DNA of 64,000 nucleotides from Gammaproteobacteria bacterium. Lineage in GTDB: Bacteria > Pseudomonadota > Gammaproteobacteria > Steroidobacterales > Woeseiaceae. This document shows positions 38,264-49,165 of the stretch, piece by piece. The position numbers were made by a program, and so were the translations under genes. The DNA lies in NCBI GenBank assembly GCA_024640305.1, contig JAHEFG010000045.1, positions 50,748-114,747 on the forward strand, in the 5' to 3' direction. Under the pieces are notes generated by a model that was not told where the DNA came from, did not search any database, and worked only from the letters and a program-made list of their open reading frames with translations. Each line of letters begins with the position of its first letter. Within the stretch, counting starts at the first letter, position 1.

Positions 38264-41200
38264 GTGACACAACAAGAATTACGCCGGGGTAGCGATCGCA
38301 AAAAGCGCATCGTGCAGCGTATCCTCGACTCCCGTGTTCAATCAGAAGTTCTAAGGAGCAAACAGCAGCGGATACCGTTTCTTGAACAGTATTTCGCGAA
38401 CATACCCGTCGAAGACCTTGAGGGTCGCGAAGAAGCCAAAATGGCGCAGGCTGCGCTGGATCATCTTGATTTTGGCGCAAAACGCGCAAAGAACAAACCT
38501 TTGCTGCGAATCTTCAATCCGACTGAAGATGAACACGGCTACGTTTCGACGTTTACGATCATCGAGATGGTCAATGACGATATGCCGTTTCTTGTCGATT
38601 CCATATCGGCGGCCATCGGTCGTTTGGAAATGTCTGTGCACATCACCGTGCACCCGATTATTCGCGTCTTGCGCGATTCCCGCGGGAACCTGAAGTCCAT
38701 TGCAAAACCCGACCAAAAAAACGGCCATTCCGAGTCGTATATTCGCCTGGCGGTCGACCGGGTAACCGACCCCGACCGGCTCGACGTTATCGTCAAGGAA
38801 ATCCGCAGTGTGCTGGCCGATGTCAGGCTCGCCGTTGCCGACTGGAAAAAGATGCTGGCAAAAATGTTGGAGGCTCGTCAGTCACTGCAAATCGCACCGC
38901 GAGGCGTCGATGCCGCCCTGCATGAAGAAAACCAGGCATTTCTGAAATGGCTGATTGACGAACATTTCACGTTCCTGGGGTATCGCGAGTACAAACTGTC
39001 TGATAGCAACGACAAATTGACGCTGCAGCCGGTGGCCGGCAGCGCACTTGGGCTGTTGTCACGCAAGAAAAATGGTAACCGCAAGACCCAATTGACGCCG
39101 CAAATGAACCGCGTAAAGCGCGCGAAAGACTGGCTCATTCTGACGAAAGCCAATTCTCGATCGACCGTGCATAGAAGCGCCTATCTCGACTACGTTGGCA
39201 TCAAGGTTTATGACGATAGCGGTGAAGTCTGTGGGGAGCGCCGCTTCATTGGACTATTCGCATCCACGGCCTATAGCGAACCACCAGGCAATATTCCTCT
39301 GCTGAGATACAAGATCGCGAAAATCTATGAGCGGGCTCGTCTCCAGCCGGTCGGACATCGCGGCAAGGCGCTGCTGCACATTATCAACACTTACCCGCGC
39401 GATGAGTTGTTCAACGCTTCGATACAGGACCTTGCCCGTACGACGACCGGTATCATGAATCTGCAGGACAGGCGACGCGTAAAGTTTTTCCTGCGGCGCG
39501 ACAGGTTTCGTCGCTTCTTCTCATGCCTTGTTTTTGTCCCCAAAGAGAAATACACAACGGCCGTACGTCGCAAGATTGAGGCAATACTCATGGAGGCATT
39601 TGCTGGCTCGTCTGTCGACTCGCGCGTGCAAATTGCCGAATCAGCGTTAGCCCGTGTGCACATTGTCGTGCGCACGCCCACTGGCGACAGACCACGTATC
39701 AGCATTCATAAGATCGAAGCACAGATCGCTGAAGTGGTTATTACCTGGGCGGACAGGCTGGGGGAAGAATTGCGCAGCAATTTCAGCCAGGACGACGCCA
39801 CCAAATTGTACAACCGCTACCAGGATGTATTTCCTCTCGGTTACCGCGAAGAAGTGCGCCCGAGCGAAGCCTGCAGCGATATCACTCGCATCGAAGACAT
39901 GCTCGCCAACAACGCGCGGCGCTCGGTTGAGCTGTATACGCCCGAGGACAGCGAGCCCGGCCACATGCACTGCATGCTCTATGGCTTCGACGAACCGCTT
40001 CCTCTATCGGCTGCGATGCCTTTGCTCGAGGACATGGGTGTCGATGTCTACACCGAACATCCGTACGAACTGAAGCTGCAATCCGGTAGTTCCTTCTGGA
40101 TTCAGGATTTTCATTTGCGGCACGACCTTGGGACTACACTCGATATCGCATCGGTAGCGAATCGGTTTGAAGACTGTTTCCTGCAGGTACTTGAGGGGCA
40201 AGCAGAAACCGATGGCCTGAATCGCCTCATCCTTAGCGCCAGGCTCGATTGGCGGCAAACGGCTCTGCTGCGTTGCTACGCCAAGCATATGCAGCAACTT
40301 GGCATACCTTTCAGCCAGGCCTATATGGAAGATGTTCTTGTTGCACATTCCAAGCTGGTAAGTCGGCTAATCGAGCAATTCGAGACACAATTCGATCCGA
40401 CACTTCAAAAGAGCAAGCGCGAGGCCGCCCTGACCTCGATCAGGCAGGCGGTAGAACGCAGCGTCGCGAAGGCGCGCAACGTAGACGAAGATCGCATTCT
40501 CAATGCTTTTGCAGAAGCAGTCAGCGCTACGCTAAGAACGAATTACTTCCAGACCAACGAAGATGGCAGCCACAAGCCGTACTTCTCGATCAAGCTGGAT
40601 CCTTCGCAGTTGAGAGAAGCGCCACGCCCTCGACCAAAATTCGAGATCTTCGTGTATTCGCCCGACGTTGAAGGTGTCCATCTGCGTGGCGGTGATATCG
40701 CCAGAGGGGGCATTCGATGGTCAGACAGGCGGGAAGATTTCCGCACCGAAGTTCTGGGTCTGATGAAAGCGCAGATTGTCAAAAACACGGTTATCGTACC
40801 GACCGGAGCCAAAGGCGGGTTTTTTCCCAAACGGCCACCTGTCGACGATCGTAAGGCGATACTAAAATCGGCAATCGACTGCTACAAGACCTTTGTCAGT
40901 GGCCTTCTCGACATCACAGACAATGTTATTGAGGGCCAGGTCGTCACGCCGGAAAATGTCGTGCGACGAGACGGCGAAGACCCCTATCTTGTGGTTGCTG
41001 CCGACAAAGGAACAGCGACTTTTTCAGATATAGCCAACGGTATTTCGGAGAGCTATAACTTCTGGCTTGACGACGCGTTCGCCTCTGGCGGATCCGCCGG
41101 CTACGACCACAAGAAGATGGGCATCACCGCGCGTGGTGCGTGGGAAGCAGTCTCGCGGCATTTCCGTGAATTTGGTGTAAACATCCAGGAAGAACCTTTC

Positions 41201-43093
41201 ACTGTTATCGGCATCGGCGACATGAGCGGCGATGTCTTTGGCAACGGCATGTTGTTGTCGAAACAGATCCGGCTCGTCGCCGCTTTCAATCACATGCACA
41301 TATTCCTGGATCCCGATCCGGATGTAGCAGCGAGTCTTCGCGAACGAAAGCGATTGTTCAGGAAGGCCCGTTCCGGATGGACCGATTACGACACCAGCAT
41401 CATCTCAAAGGGTGGCGGCATTCATTCGCGCAAGGACAAGACCATTCGCCTGAGCCCGGAGGTGCGAAAGCTACTCGGCGCCAGCGAAAAATCGATGCGA
41501 CCCGATCAATTGATTCGTACGATTCTCGGTATGCACGTTGATTTGCTTTGGAACGGCGGCATTGGCACTTACGTTAAGGCAAGCAGCGAAAGTAATGTCG
41601 ACGTGGGCGATCGAAACAATGACAATCTGCGAATCGACGCCGACAAACTGCATTGCAAGGTTGTGGGTGAAGGCGGCAACCTTGGTCTGACACAGCGCGC
41701 ACGAATCGAATACAGCCAGAATGGCGGCCGAATCAACACTGACTTCATTGACAACTCTGCAGGTGTCGACAGCTCTGATCGCGAAGTAAACATCAAGATA
41801 CTGCTGAGTGAAGTCGTTAAACATCGCAAGATGTCGCGCAGTCGACGTAATGAACTGCTGGCGTCGATGACGGACGATGTTGCGAAGCTCGTGCTGCGAA
41901 ATAATTACCTGCAAACGCAGGCGATCAGCATGATTGAAGTGCAGTCGCCGGAGCGACTGGATGACATTGCACGGCTTATCGGCAGCCTTGAAAAGACCGG
42001 CCTGCTCGATCGCCAGCTTGAGTATCTTCCGGAAGAAGAAGAAATCGAAGAGCGACGCGCGCGCAGGCAGGGTTTTACGCGGCCTGAACTGGCCGTTGTG
42101 CTTAGCTACGCGAAGATCGATCTGTATAACGGGCTCATCGCGTCGGGCCAGACGATGGAGGATTTCCTGGTTGTCGACCGGCTGCGCTATTTCCCTGACG
42201 TATTGCGCCGTCGCTATGCCGAATTTCTTCCGGGCCACCGTTTGAGCCGGCAAATACTCGCAACGCTTATTGCTAATGACCTGGTCAACCGCATGGGCCC
42301 GTCATTCGTCAAGCGCATACAGGCCGATACCGGTGCGAATATTGTGACTGTGGCGCGCGCCTACACGATCGCACGGCAAATTTGTCGTGCCGGGACGTTA
42401 TTAAAGACCATCGAAGACCTGGACCACAAGATTCCGGCAACCGTGCAGATGGAAATGATGTTCGAAATTAGTCGAACGTTGCGCCATGCAAGCTATTGGT
42501 TGATAGAACGTTTCGGTGACAAGCTGGCAATCGAGACGACGGTCGACCGGCTAAAATCCGGCATGACATCGGTGTATGCGCGGTCTGGCGGTGTCATGTC
42601 TACTGCCGCCCGAATTCGTCACGATAATGCCGCCGCAAAGCTCGAGAGCATGGGCGTATCGGAGAAGCTTGCTGAACAGATGTCCACGCTGCTTCTTACG
42701 AGACCGGCGCTGGACATGGCTGACCTCGCTGCTACTTATAAACCCGACGTCATCGAAATCGCAAAAATGTACGCCACGTTTAACGAGAAACTCGGCCTCT
42801 ATTGGCTGCATGTTGCTGCAGAAGATCTTGCAGTTGGTGACCGGTGGCATGCGATCGCTCGCGGTAAACTTCGCGACGAATTTTTCCTCATGCGACGAGA
42901 TCTGGCCATCCAGATATTGCGCATGCGAGGCAAGCGAGACCTGACGTCAGCAGCCGATCTTTGGCTATCTCAACGTAAAGGTCGCGTCCAGCGATTCAAG
43001 GACATGCTTGAGGAAATGAGGCTACGGAGCGAAGTTGATTTTGCTACTCTTTCCGTTGCCGCGCGCGAACTGCGCAATCTTATTGCAACCTGA
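38264..43093 (+). CDS. gdhB: NAD-specific glutamate dehydrogenase, 180-kDa class
   Basis: About 1609 residues, the L-GDH180 class known from Pseudomonas, Shewanella and Streptomyces. It oxidatively deaminates glutamate to 2-oxoglutarate. Long N-terminal ACT-like regulatory modules precede the catalytic domain ([15 protein letters not shown], then [10 protein letters not shown] with the substrate lysine) and the NAD-binding part ([29 protein letters not shown]). A ~400-residue helical C-terminal domain follows. GTG 38264 is preferred, with GGAG 8 nt upstream and the TATAAT box over the earlier ATG. Shares a divergent control region with kynA, consistent with a switch to amino-acid catabolism. 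Confidence 0.93.
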   Translation: MTQQELRRGSDRKKRIVQRILDSRVQSEVLRSKQQRIPFLEQYFANIPVEDLEGREEAKMAQAALDHLDFGAKRAKNKPLLRIFNPTEDEHGYVSTFTIIEMVNDDMPFLVDSISAAIGRLEMSVHITVHPIIRVLRDSRGNLKSIAKPDQKNGHSESYIRLAVDRVTDPDRLDVIVKEIRSVLADVRLAVADWKKMLAKMLEARQSLQIAPRGVDAALHEENQAFLKWLIDEHFTFLGYREYKLSDSNDKLTLQPVAGSALGLLSRKKNGNRKTQLTPQMNRVKRAKDWLILTKANSRSTVHRSAYLDYVGIKVYDDSGEVCGERRFIGLFASTAYSEPPGNIPLLRYKIAKIYERARLQPVGHRGKALLHIINTYPRDELFNASIQDLARTTTGIMNLQDRRRVKFFLRRDRFRRFFSCLVFVPKEKYTTAVRRKIEAILMEAFAGSSVDSRVQIAESALARVHIVVRTPTGDRPRISIHKIEAQIAEVVITWADRLGEELRSNFSQDDATKLYNRYQDVFPLGYREEVRPSEACSDITRIEDMLANNARRSVELYTPEDSEPGHMHCMLYGFDEPLPLSAAMPLLEDMGVDVYTEHPYELKLQSGSSFWIQDFHLRHDLGTTLDIASVANRFEDCFLQVLEGQAETDGLNRLILSARLDWRQTALLRCYAKHMQQLGIPFSQAYMEDVLVAHSKLVSRLIEQFETQFDPTLQKSKREAALTSIRQAVERSVAKARNVDEDRILNAFAEAVSATLRTNYFQTNEDGSHKPYFSIKLDPSQLREAPRPRPKFEIFVYSPDVEGVHLRGGDIARGGIRWSDRREDFRTEVLGLMKAQIVKNTVIVPTGAKGGFFPKRPPVDDRKAILKSAIDCYKTFVSGLLDITDNVIEGQVVTPENVVRRDGEDPYLVVAADKGTATFSDIANGISESYNFWLDDAFASGGSAGYDHKKMGITARGAWEAVSRHFREFGVNIQEEPFTVIGIGDMSGDVFGNGMLLSKQIRLVAAFNHMHIFLDPDPDVAASLRERKRLFRKARSGWTDYDTSIISKGGGIHSRKDKTIRLSPEVRKLLGASEKSMRPDQLIRTILGMHVDLLWNGGIGTYVKASSESNVDVGDRNNDNLRIDADKLHCKVVGEGGNLGLTQRARIEYSQNGGRINTDFIDNSAGVDSSDREVNIKILLSEVVKHRKMSRSRRNELLASMTDDVAKLVLRNNYLQTQAISMIEVQSPERLDDIARLIGSLEKTGLLDRQLEYLPEEEEIEERRARRQGFTRPELAVVLSYAKIDLYNGLIASGQTMEDFLVVDRLRYFPDVLRRRYAEFLPGHRLSRQILATLIANDLVNRMGPSFVKRIQADTGANIVTVARAYTIARQICRAGTLLKTIEDLDHKIPATVQMEMMFEISRTLRHASYWLIERFGDKLAIETTVDRLKSGMTSVYARSGGVMSTAARIRHDNAAAKLESMGVSEKLAEQMSTLLLTRPALDMADLAATYKPDVIEIAKMYATFNEKLGLYWLHVAAEDLAVGDRWHAIARGKLRDEFFLMRRDLAIQILRMRGKRDLTSAADLWLSQRKGRVQRFKDMLEEMRLRSEVDFATLSVAARELRNLIAT

Positions 43094-43119
43094 TTCAACT
43101 CAACAATCGCGGAGAAACA

Positions 43120-43863
43120 ATGGCGGGCAAGCTCGTACTTTGTCGTCACGGCCAAAGTGACTGGAACCTCAAGAACCTGTTTACCGGCTGGCACGATGTC
43201 GATCTGACGGAACAAGGCATTCAAGAGGCCATTAGTGCCGGTAAACTCCTAAGCGAACTGGGCTATGACTTCGATATTGCCTACACATCCGTGCTCAAAC
43301 GGGCTATTCGTACGCTGTGGCTCGTCCTCGACGAAATGGATCGCATGTGGATTCCCGTGATCCGCGATTGGCGCCTGAATGAACGCCATTACGGTGCCCT
43401 GCAGGGTCTCAACAAAGCGGAGACGGCAGCCAAGTATGGTGACGAGCAGGTGCATATCTGGCGCCGCAGCTACGATATCCCTCCGCCTGCACTCGACCTG
43501 GATGATGAACGTCACCCGTCTCATGATGTTCGCTACGCGGGCATCGAAGGCCTTCCGGCTACCGAGTCCCTTGCCACTACTCTTGAACGGGTATTGCCAT
43601 GCTGGAATGACGTTATTGCAGCAGATTTGCGGGCCGGCAAGAACGTGTTGATCTCAGCGCACGGCAATAGCTTGCGAGCGCTCGTGAAAATGCTCGACGA
43701 GGTTTCCGACGATGAGATCACCGGATTCAACATCCCAACCGGCATCCCGCTGGCCTACGAACTGGACGACAACCTCAAGCCCATTTCCAGGGAATTCCTC
43801 GGCGATCCCGAGGCGGTGGCGAAAGCGGCTGCGGCAGTCGCAGCACAAGGCAAAGCGCAGTAG
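43120..43863 (+). CDS. gpmA: 2,3-bisphosphoglycerate-dependent phosphoglycerate mutase
   Basis: A 247-residue histidine phosphatase-fold enzyme interconverting 2- and 3-phosphoglycerate. The phospho-histidine is in [10 protein letters not shown], and [13 protein letters not shown] and [12 protein letters not shown] complete the site. The lid-tail region is present. The ribosome-binding site is GGAGAAA. It lies 26 bp after the glutamate dehydrogenase and may be read from the same promoter. Confidence 0.96.
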   Translation: MAGKLVLCRHGQSDWNLKNLFTGWHDVDLTEQGIQEAISAGKLLSELGYDFDIAYTSVLKRAIRTLWLVLDEMDRMWIPVIRDWRLNERHYGALQGLNKAETAAKYGDEQVHIWRRSYDIPPPALDLDDERHPSHDVRYAGIEGLPATESLATTLERVLPCWNDVIAADLRAGKNVLISAHGNSLRALVKMLDEVSDDEITGFNIPTGIPLAYELDDNLKPISREFLGDPEAVAKAAAAVAAQGKAQ

Positions 43864-43869
43864 ACCGAA

Positions 43870-44934
43870 TTACCCTCGCTTTTCAAGGCGCACGCAGTCG
43901 CGCCCGGCACGCTTGGCCTCGTAGAGTGCCGCATCGGCGCGCGCGATCAACGTATCGACCGTGTCAGAATCGTTGGTTTCCGCGACTCCAAGGCTCAGAC
44001 TGACCTGTATCTGCTCGTCTCCGCATTGTATTGCATCGTTCTTGATGTGCAGGCGCACGCGCTCCGCTATATCCCCCGCCGCCTTGATTTCAGTGTTCGG
44101 AAGGATGAACAAGAACTCCTCGCCGCCATAACGTGCGATTTCGTCTCCATCGCGTGCAGCCGAAGTCATTCTTGCTGCGGCGATGCGTAATACGTGATCG
44201 CCGACCAGGTGACCGTACGAGTCATTAATCGATTTGAAGAGATCCAGGTCGGCCATAATTACGCACAGAGGTGACCTCTCTGCTTTCGCTTGAATGAGGG
44301 CCCCTGCCAGGAATTGCCTTGAAAATGAATGGTTATGCAGCTCCGTTAGCCAATCCGTAACCGCGAGGTGATGCAGTCGTGCGCTCTCACCGCGCACGTT
44401 CTTCAGAGATTTCTCGAGAGCGACCGTTCTTGCCGCGCAGTAACTTTCGACGGCAAGGGACATGTCCAGTGCTGCAATCCTGAGGATGAACTGAATCATC
44501 TTTTCGAACGCGGAACTATCCGACCGTAGCTGTTGCGGAATATTTTGGATTAGCAGGTATTGAAGCGACTGATAAGAACACTGATACAGACTCTGCGGCA
44601 CGCCGATTCTCTGATGGACAGATCCTATCCGCAGCCGCTCCTCAAAATACCTAACCGTGTCAAACCCCACGCCCAGACCCAGCAGGTAGCGTCTTTGCGT
44701 ATCCTTGAGTTTCTCTGCGTCGGAGTGTGCGTTAATGAAATTACTGAATTCGCCCGTCGCAGCGATCAAATCGTAGAGACTATTCGCAATTGCATCGACA
44801 TTGGGCCGGATTACGAGGTCTTGTAACGCCTCGGCTTGTGCCTGGCTGCCTGGTTCTGCGAGGCCAACCAGACTCAGGCGCTGGGCGATTGATGCCGCGT
44901 CGAAGCCACGACTTTCGCACAACTCGAAGATCAC
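43870..44934 (-). CDS. Globin-coupled diguanylate cyclase (heme sensor)
   Basis: A 354-residue protein. Residues ~1-155 form a protoglobin-type sensor with the proximal-histidine motif RIGSVHQRIGVPQSLY (His107). A middle linker leads to a GGDEF domain (~185-354) with the active motif GGEEF (270-274) and the inhibitory site RDGD (261-264) five residues before it. Relatives such as E. coli DosC make cyclic di-GMP in response to oxygen bound to heme. The GTG start is preceded immediately by an in-frame stop (TAA), so the N-terminus is fixed or slightly shortened. Convergent with gpmA. Confidence 0.85.
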   Translation of the reverse strand: MIFELCESRGFDAASIAQRLSLVGLAEPGSQAQAEALQDLVIRPNVDAIANSLYDLIAATGEFSNFINAHSDAEKLKDTQRRYLLGLGVGFDTVRYFEERLRIGSVHQRIGVPQSLYQCSYQSLQYLLIQNIPQQLRSDSSAFEKMIQFILRIAALDMSLAVESYCAARTVALEKSLKNVRGESARLHHLAVTDWLTELHNHSFSRQFLAGALIQAKAERSPLCVIMADLDLFKSINDSYGHLVGDHVLRIAAARMTSAARDGDEIARYGGEEFLFILPNTEIKAAGDIAERVRLHIKNDAIQCGDEQIQVSLSLGVAETNDSDTVDTLIARADAALYEAKRAGRDCVRLEKRG

Positions 44935-45123
44935 TTAAGTCCGCCCCATTGCTGCCGATAGCGCATCGGTGAACGCGACTATCTGCGCACAATTGGGGCT
45001 GCCTCGACAATTCGGGATACTACCTATCTTCTTGAAAAAAAAGAACTTTAAAGGACTTAATCAGACTGCGTTAGACTGCAGGCTAACGACTGACGACGGA
45101 TTGTCCGAGAAGGGAACCGACTG

Positions 45124-46428
45124 ATGAGTATTTGGGCGCAAGCCACACAACTGGCGGCAAAAACGCCTGAAAATCGCAATCGATATGTCGATTTTCTGCG
45201 TGCCGTTTCCATACTTGTCGTCGTTTCCGGCCACTGGTTGGTCGCGGCACTCTATTATCATGACGGCTCGCTCTCGCCGGCTGAAGTCATGGAGATACAG
45301 CCGGATACACGATGGCTGACATGGATCTTCCAGGTAATGCCAATATTTTTCATCGTCGGCGGATACGCGAATGCCGTTTCAATTCAAAGCGCTCGACGTC
45401 GAGGAATCGACTATGCGGGCTGGCTTGCAGCTCGTTTGAGTCGGCTGGTCACGCCGACACTGTTCTTGTTGATGGCCTGGGCTGGTCTGGCAGCCATTTT
45501 GCACTTTTCCGGTGTCAGCGGGCGAGTGTTACAACTGGCGACTCGTGCCGCATTAATTCCGACCTGGTTCCTGGCGATCTACATCATGATCGTCGCACTG
45601 GCGCCGGCCACGTACATCGCATGGCAGCGATGGGGATTCGCATCGCTTTGGGCATTCGCGCTTCTCGCTACACTTGGCGACCTTGCCTATTTTGGCTCAG
45701 AGTTCAAATGGATAGGCTGGAGTAATTACTTCTGGGTCTGGCTCGCAGTTCATCACCTGGGCTATGCGTGGCGCGATGAACGTCTCGGTAGTCCCGTGAT
45801 GCTCGCCGCTTATTCAGCGCTGGGATTTGCGGCGTTGGTCCTGCTCACGCAGATGGGGCCCTACCCCGATGCCATGGTGGGATCACCAAGCGGAGAATTG
45901 AGTAACACAACGCCACCAAAAATCACTTTGCTGGCGCTGGGCATCTTTCAATTCGGCTTACTACTGTCAATCGAAGCACCGATGCGACGTCTGCTGTCCG
46001 GACTCCGGCTTTGGGCTGCGACAGTCCTGGTTAACAGCATGATCATGACACTTTATCTATGGCACCTGACCATCATGGTGATCGTAGTTGCATTGGCATA
46101 TCTGGCCGGCGGTGTCGGGCTCGGACTTGAGCCGGGCAGTTTCGACTGGTGGATGACGCGCCCCCTGTGGATCGGGTTTCTCTTTGCGGCATTACTTCCG
46201 GCGGCCCTTTTACTGGCCCCGCTTGAGCGACGCGCGCGACCGTCCGACTCGCCAATCCCGGCGGCCGGAAGGCAAGTCGTCGGCGCAGCACTTATTTGCC
46301 TCGGCATTGCCCTGCTTGCTATGTATGGATTCGGCGATTCGCCGCTGCCGCACCTCGATATCGCGGCATTCCTTATGGTCCTGGCTGGCGCTGGCTTGAC
46401 TGGCCTCGTGCCACTCCGGCAGAAGTGA
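45124..46428 (+). CDS. Acyltransferase-3 family membrane protein
   Basis: A 434-residue protein with about ten membrane spans. The N-terminus NRYVDFLRAVSILVVVSGHWL carries the family Arg and catalytic-type histidine. Such proteins O-acetylate or succinylate sugars of cell-surface polymers or lipids from the membrane. There is no SGNH domain and no neighbouring polysaccharide gene, so the acceptor is unknown. The start has AAGGGA upstream. It is convergent with the POT transporter gene. The 190 bp upstream hold only an A-rich stretch and no recognised element. Confidence 0.85.
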   Translation: MSIWAQATQLAAKTPENRNRYVDFLRAVSILVVVSGHWLVAALYYHDGSLSPAEVMEIQPDTRWLTWIFQVMPIFFIVGGYANAVSIQSARRRGIDYAGWLAARLSRLVTPTLFLLMAWAGLAAILHFSGVSGRVLQLATRAALIPTWFLAIYIMIVALAPATYIAWQRWGFASLWAFALLATLGDLAYFGSEFKWIGWSNYFWVWLAVHHLGYAWRDERLGSPVMLAAYSALGFAALVLLTQMGPYPDAMVGSPSGELSNTTPPKITLLALGIFQFGLLLSIEAPMRRLLSGLRLWAATVLVNSMIMTLYLWHLTIMVIVVALAYLAGGVGLGLEPGSFDWWMTRPLWIGFLFAALLPAALLLAPLERRARPSDSPIPAAGRQVVGAALICLGIALLAMYGFGDSPLPHLDIAAFLMVLAGAGLTGLVPLRQK

Positions 46429-46445
46429 GGACTTCGAGCCGATAA

Positions 46446-47861
46446 CTAGCGCTCAACCTCAAGCGTCATTGCCGACGGTCTCGTCGGTTGTTCCTCTTCG
46501 ACTTCGAGCGCTCTGCCGAGGCGACGGCCAAACAGCAAAATAAGCGATCCGCCGGTTGCGGCAATTGCGGCATGCATTATCCAGAACGACGTCGGGCTCA
46601 TCTGCTCGTAGAAGCGCCCTATCCAGCCAATCAGGTTATTCGAAATAAACAGAGACATGAACGCAATGCCCATCATCGTCGCATTTGCCCTCGCAGGGGC
46701 AGCACGCGACACCAGTGCCAACAGAGTCGGCCACTGGTATAAAAACGCAACGCCCAGCCCGGCACAGTAAAGTGCAGGCCAAAGCGGATGGATGGCCTCG
46801 CCGCCAGACGTCACGATAGCGACCACGAGAACCAGGTTGGCAGCCGCAGCAATCCATGCGCCAATGCCGATTTTCCCGAGTTCGCCAGGCTCACCACGGC
46901 GACTTGCCTGCAGTTGCCAGAGCCCGAATAACAGCGGCACGGCGATAATACTGACCAGAGGATCGATCGACTGATACCAGGCAACCGGAATTGTCAGTGT
47001 GCCAACGCTCAGATCGACACTTTGCTGCACCCAAATCATGAACACATTGGCAACTTGATAGTAGCTGACCGAATGGAAGATAGTGATTAGCATGACGATG
47101 ATCAGCACGCGAATAACACGCCAGTCTGCGGATGAGAGCCGCGCAGCATCATGCTGCTTTTGCCGGCGACTTACCTTTGCCGGCAAATGGCGATAACCGG
47201 AGAGATACGTCGCAAGGCCTGCGAGCATAAAGATCGCTGCCACACCGAAGCCATAGTGCCAGCCGTAATATTGAGCCAGGAAACCGCATAACAGGGGTCC
47301 ACAAACCGCTCCGAAATTGATCGCCATACTGAATATCGCGAAGCCACGTGTGCGCCGCGCTTCCTCGCCCAACGGATACAAGGCGCCAACCTGTGCTGAT
47401 ATATTTCCCTTCAGGAAACCGGAACCGACGATGAGCAGCAAGAGTGCCAAAAGAAAGGTTTGGTCGAAGCCCATGGCAATATGGCCACCGCTCATTAGCA
47501 ACGCACCAATTACGACGGCATTGCGCTGCCCAATCCAGCGATCAGCGATTATTCCGCCAAGCACGGGTGTGAAGTAAACGAAGCCGGTGTAGAGACCGAA
47601 CATCTGGGACGCAAGCGCCAGCGGTGACATCGGCCCGACAATAGATTCCAGGCCAGCGCGAAAAGCGGCGAAACCGGCTATGTTCTCGACATGACCCGGC
47701 AACAGCACCTGGTTGACCATGTAGAGCACCAGCAGCGCCGTCATTCCGTAATAGGAGAACCGCTCCCAGGCCTCGGTAAATGCCAGGTAGAACAGCCCTT
47801 TCGGATGGCCGAAGAACCACTGACTGTTATCGGCCAATGTTGCCCCTGAATCGCTACTCAT
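46446..47861 (-). CDS. POT/PTR2-family proton-coupled peptide transporter
   Basis: A 471-residue MFS protein with about 12-14 spans that imports di- and tripeptides with protons. The family motif AFTEAWERFSYYG (ExxER-x-YY) in helix 1 is intact, and GGIIADRWIGQRN matches the loop 2-3 signature. Last of a minus-strand set after the ABM-like gene (35-bp gap). Together with the nearby TonB receptor and M49-like peptidase it suggests peptide scavenging. Confidence 0.9.
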   Translation of the reverse strand: MSSDSGATLADNSQWFFGHPKGLFYLAFTEAWERFSYYGMTALLVLYMVNQVLLPGHVENIAGFAAFRAGLESIVGPMSPLALASQMFGLYTGFVYFTPVLGGIIADRWIGQRNAVVIGALLMSGGHIAMGFDQTFLLALLLLIVGSGFLKGNISAQVGALYPLGEEARRTRGFAIFSMAINFGAVCGPLLCGFLAQYYGWHYGFGVAAIFMLAGLATYLSGYRHLPAKVSRRQKQHDAARLSSADWRVIRVLIIVMLITIFHSVSYYQVANVFMIWVQQSVDLSVGTLTIPVAWYQSIDPLVSIIAVPLLFGLWQLQASRRGEPGELGKIGIGAWIAAAANLVLVVAIVTSGGEAIHPLWPALYCAGLGVAFLYQWPTLLALVSRAAPARANATMMGIAFMSLFISNNLIGWIGRFYEQMSPTSFWIMHAAIAATGGSLILLFGRRLGRALEVEEEQPTRPSAMTLEVER

Positions 47862-47896
47862 GCATTTGCTCTCTGAAGAAAATTATTGTGCGCTCA

Positions 47897-48217
47897 TTAC
47901 GTGGCGGCGAGCAGAAGGTCGACCTTCGGTTCCAGCAAGATTGGTGGCATGCTTTCCTCTATCGCATCCGCCATCATCTGTTGCGCATCAACGTCCGCTG
48001 TTCCCGATTGCTGCGAACGTTCCCATGCCTGCCGATCCGGCCACTGGGCGTAGGCTACCCACCATCCATCGTCGGACAGATGCAATCGAGAACCCAGCCC
48101 TGATCTCTGCTCACGGATCACCTCTGTCATCCTGGTCCAACCCTGCCGGAATCTTTCCTCCGACCCGTGCCGAACCTTGAAACGGTAGATAACACAAAAG
48201 CCTATATTGTTCTCCAT
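47897..48217 (-). CDS. ABM-like (antibiotic biosynthesis monooxygenase-fold) small protein
   Basis: 106 residues with the ferredoxin-like dimeric barrel pattern: FCVIYRFKVRHGSEERFRQGW, GLGSRLHLSDDGWWVAYAQWPDRQAWERS. ABM-fold proteins include quinone oxygenases, heme-degrading enzymes and many of unknown role, and no activity can be assigned here. ATG 48217 is used, since the longer frame begins with residues unlike the fold. A run of seven G's precedes TCC-ATG and may act as the ribosome-binding site. Confidence 0.75.
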   Translation of the reverse strand: MENNIGFCVIYRFKVRHGSEERFRQGWTRMTEVIREQRSGLGSRLHLSDDGWWVAYAQWPDRQAWERSQQSGTADVDAQQMMADAIEESMPPILLEPKVDLLLAAT

Positions 48218-48259
48218 GGACCCCCCCGACCAAGGCAATGGACTTTTATTTTTAAGCAC

Positions 48260-49159
48260 CTACGCTTGCAGGCGCGGATCAGATCTATCTGTAGCTCTCA
48301 CTTTTTCAACGACCCGAACCAGGCCTTCCTGCGCAGTCGATGCAACGAGATGCCCGTCTCGCGAGAAGATCTGCCCGCGGGCAAATCCACGTGCAGCAGA
48401 AGCGTTCGGACTGTCCATCGCATACAGCAGCCAGTTATCGATCTCAACTTTGCGATGAAACCACAGGGCATGATCAAGGCTTGCCATGATTACCTGCCCC
48501 CGGCCAAATGGCAGGCCATGTGGCAGCGTACTGGTACCGAGCAATTCATAATCAGACACATAAGCCAGCAAATTCTTGTGCAAGGTCTGATCATCGGGTA
48601 ATGCGGCCACAGCGCGTATCCAAACGTGTTTTAGCGGCGCCTGTTTTTGCGGCTCAAGAAAGTTGATCGGCTCGACCGGGCGAAAGTCGAATGGTCGCTT
48701 GTCCGTCAGGAAACGGCGCATTTTCTGTGGCAGTACGTTGAGCAACTCGGCACCGACATCTGAAAAATCCTTGAGACTCTCCGGCCCCGGCACATCCGGC
48801 ATCTGCGCCTGGTGATCCAGCCCCTGCTCGGCAATTTGGAAAGACGCGGCAAGATTGAAAATCGGCCTGCCATGCTGGATTGCGACGACACGTCGCATCG
48901 AGAAACTACCTCCATCCCGAGCACGATCAACTTCGTAGACGATCGGCGCCGTCATGTCTCCACGTCGCAGGAAATAGGCATGCAGAGAATGTGCGCCACG
49001 CCCCTCTACTGTGCGTTGCGCAGCCGACAGCGCCTGGCCGAGCACCTGACCTCCAAATACTTGTGCGCTGCCGATATCACGGCTATCGCCGCGAAAGATG
49101 TTGTCTTCGATTTGCTCCAGCTTGAGGAGCGTTATGAGGTCATCCAGAACCGGGTGCAT
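48260..49159 (-). CDS. tesB: Acyl-CoA thioesterase II
   Basis: A 299-residue double-hotdog thioesterase that releases CoA from medium/long acyl-CoA. The motifs VFGGQVLGQALSAAQRTV and HSLHAYFLRRGD are in the first hotdog. The second has SLDHALWFHRKVEIDNWLLYAMDSP and the catalytic-type aspartate region. Sits 6 bp after the SDR gene and in line with the AlkK-type ligase, forming an acyl-CoA set. Confidence 0.93.
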   Translation of the reverse strand: MHPVLDDLITLLKLEQIEDNIFRGDSRDIGSAQVFGGQVLGQALSAAQRTVEGRGAHSLHAYFLRRGDMTAPIVYEVDRARDGGSFSMRRVVAIQHGRPIFNLAASFQIAEQGLDHQAQMPDVPGPESLKDFSDVGAELLNVLPQKMRRFLTDKRPFDFRPVEPINFLEPQKQAPLKHVWIRAVAALPDDQTLHKNLLAYVSDYELLGTSTLPHGLPFGRGQVIMASLDHALWFHRKVEIDNWLLYAMDSPNASAARGFARGQIFSRDGHLVASTAQEGLVRVVEKVRATDRSDPRLQA

Positions 49160-49165
49160 AGTGCG

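Noticed and set aside
41471..42253. 260-codon open frame antisense to glutamate dehydrogenase
   Set aside because: A shadow of the highly conserved catalytic region of the plus-strand gene; no start signal or motif.
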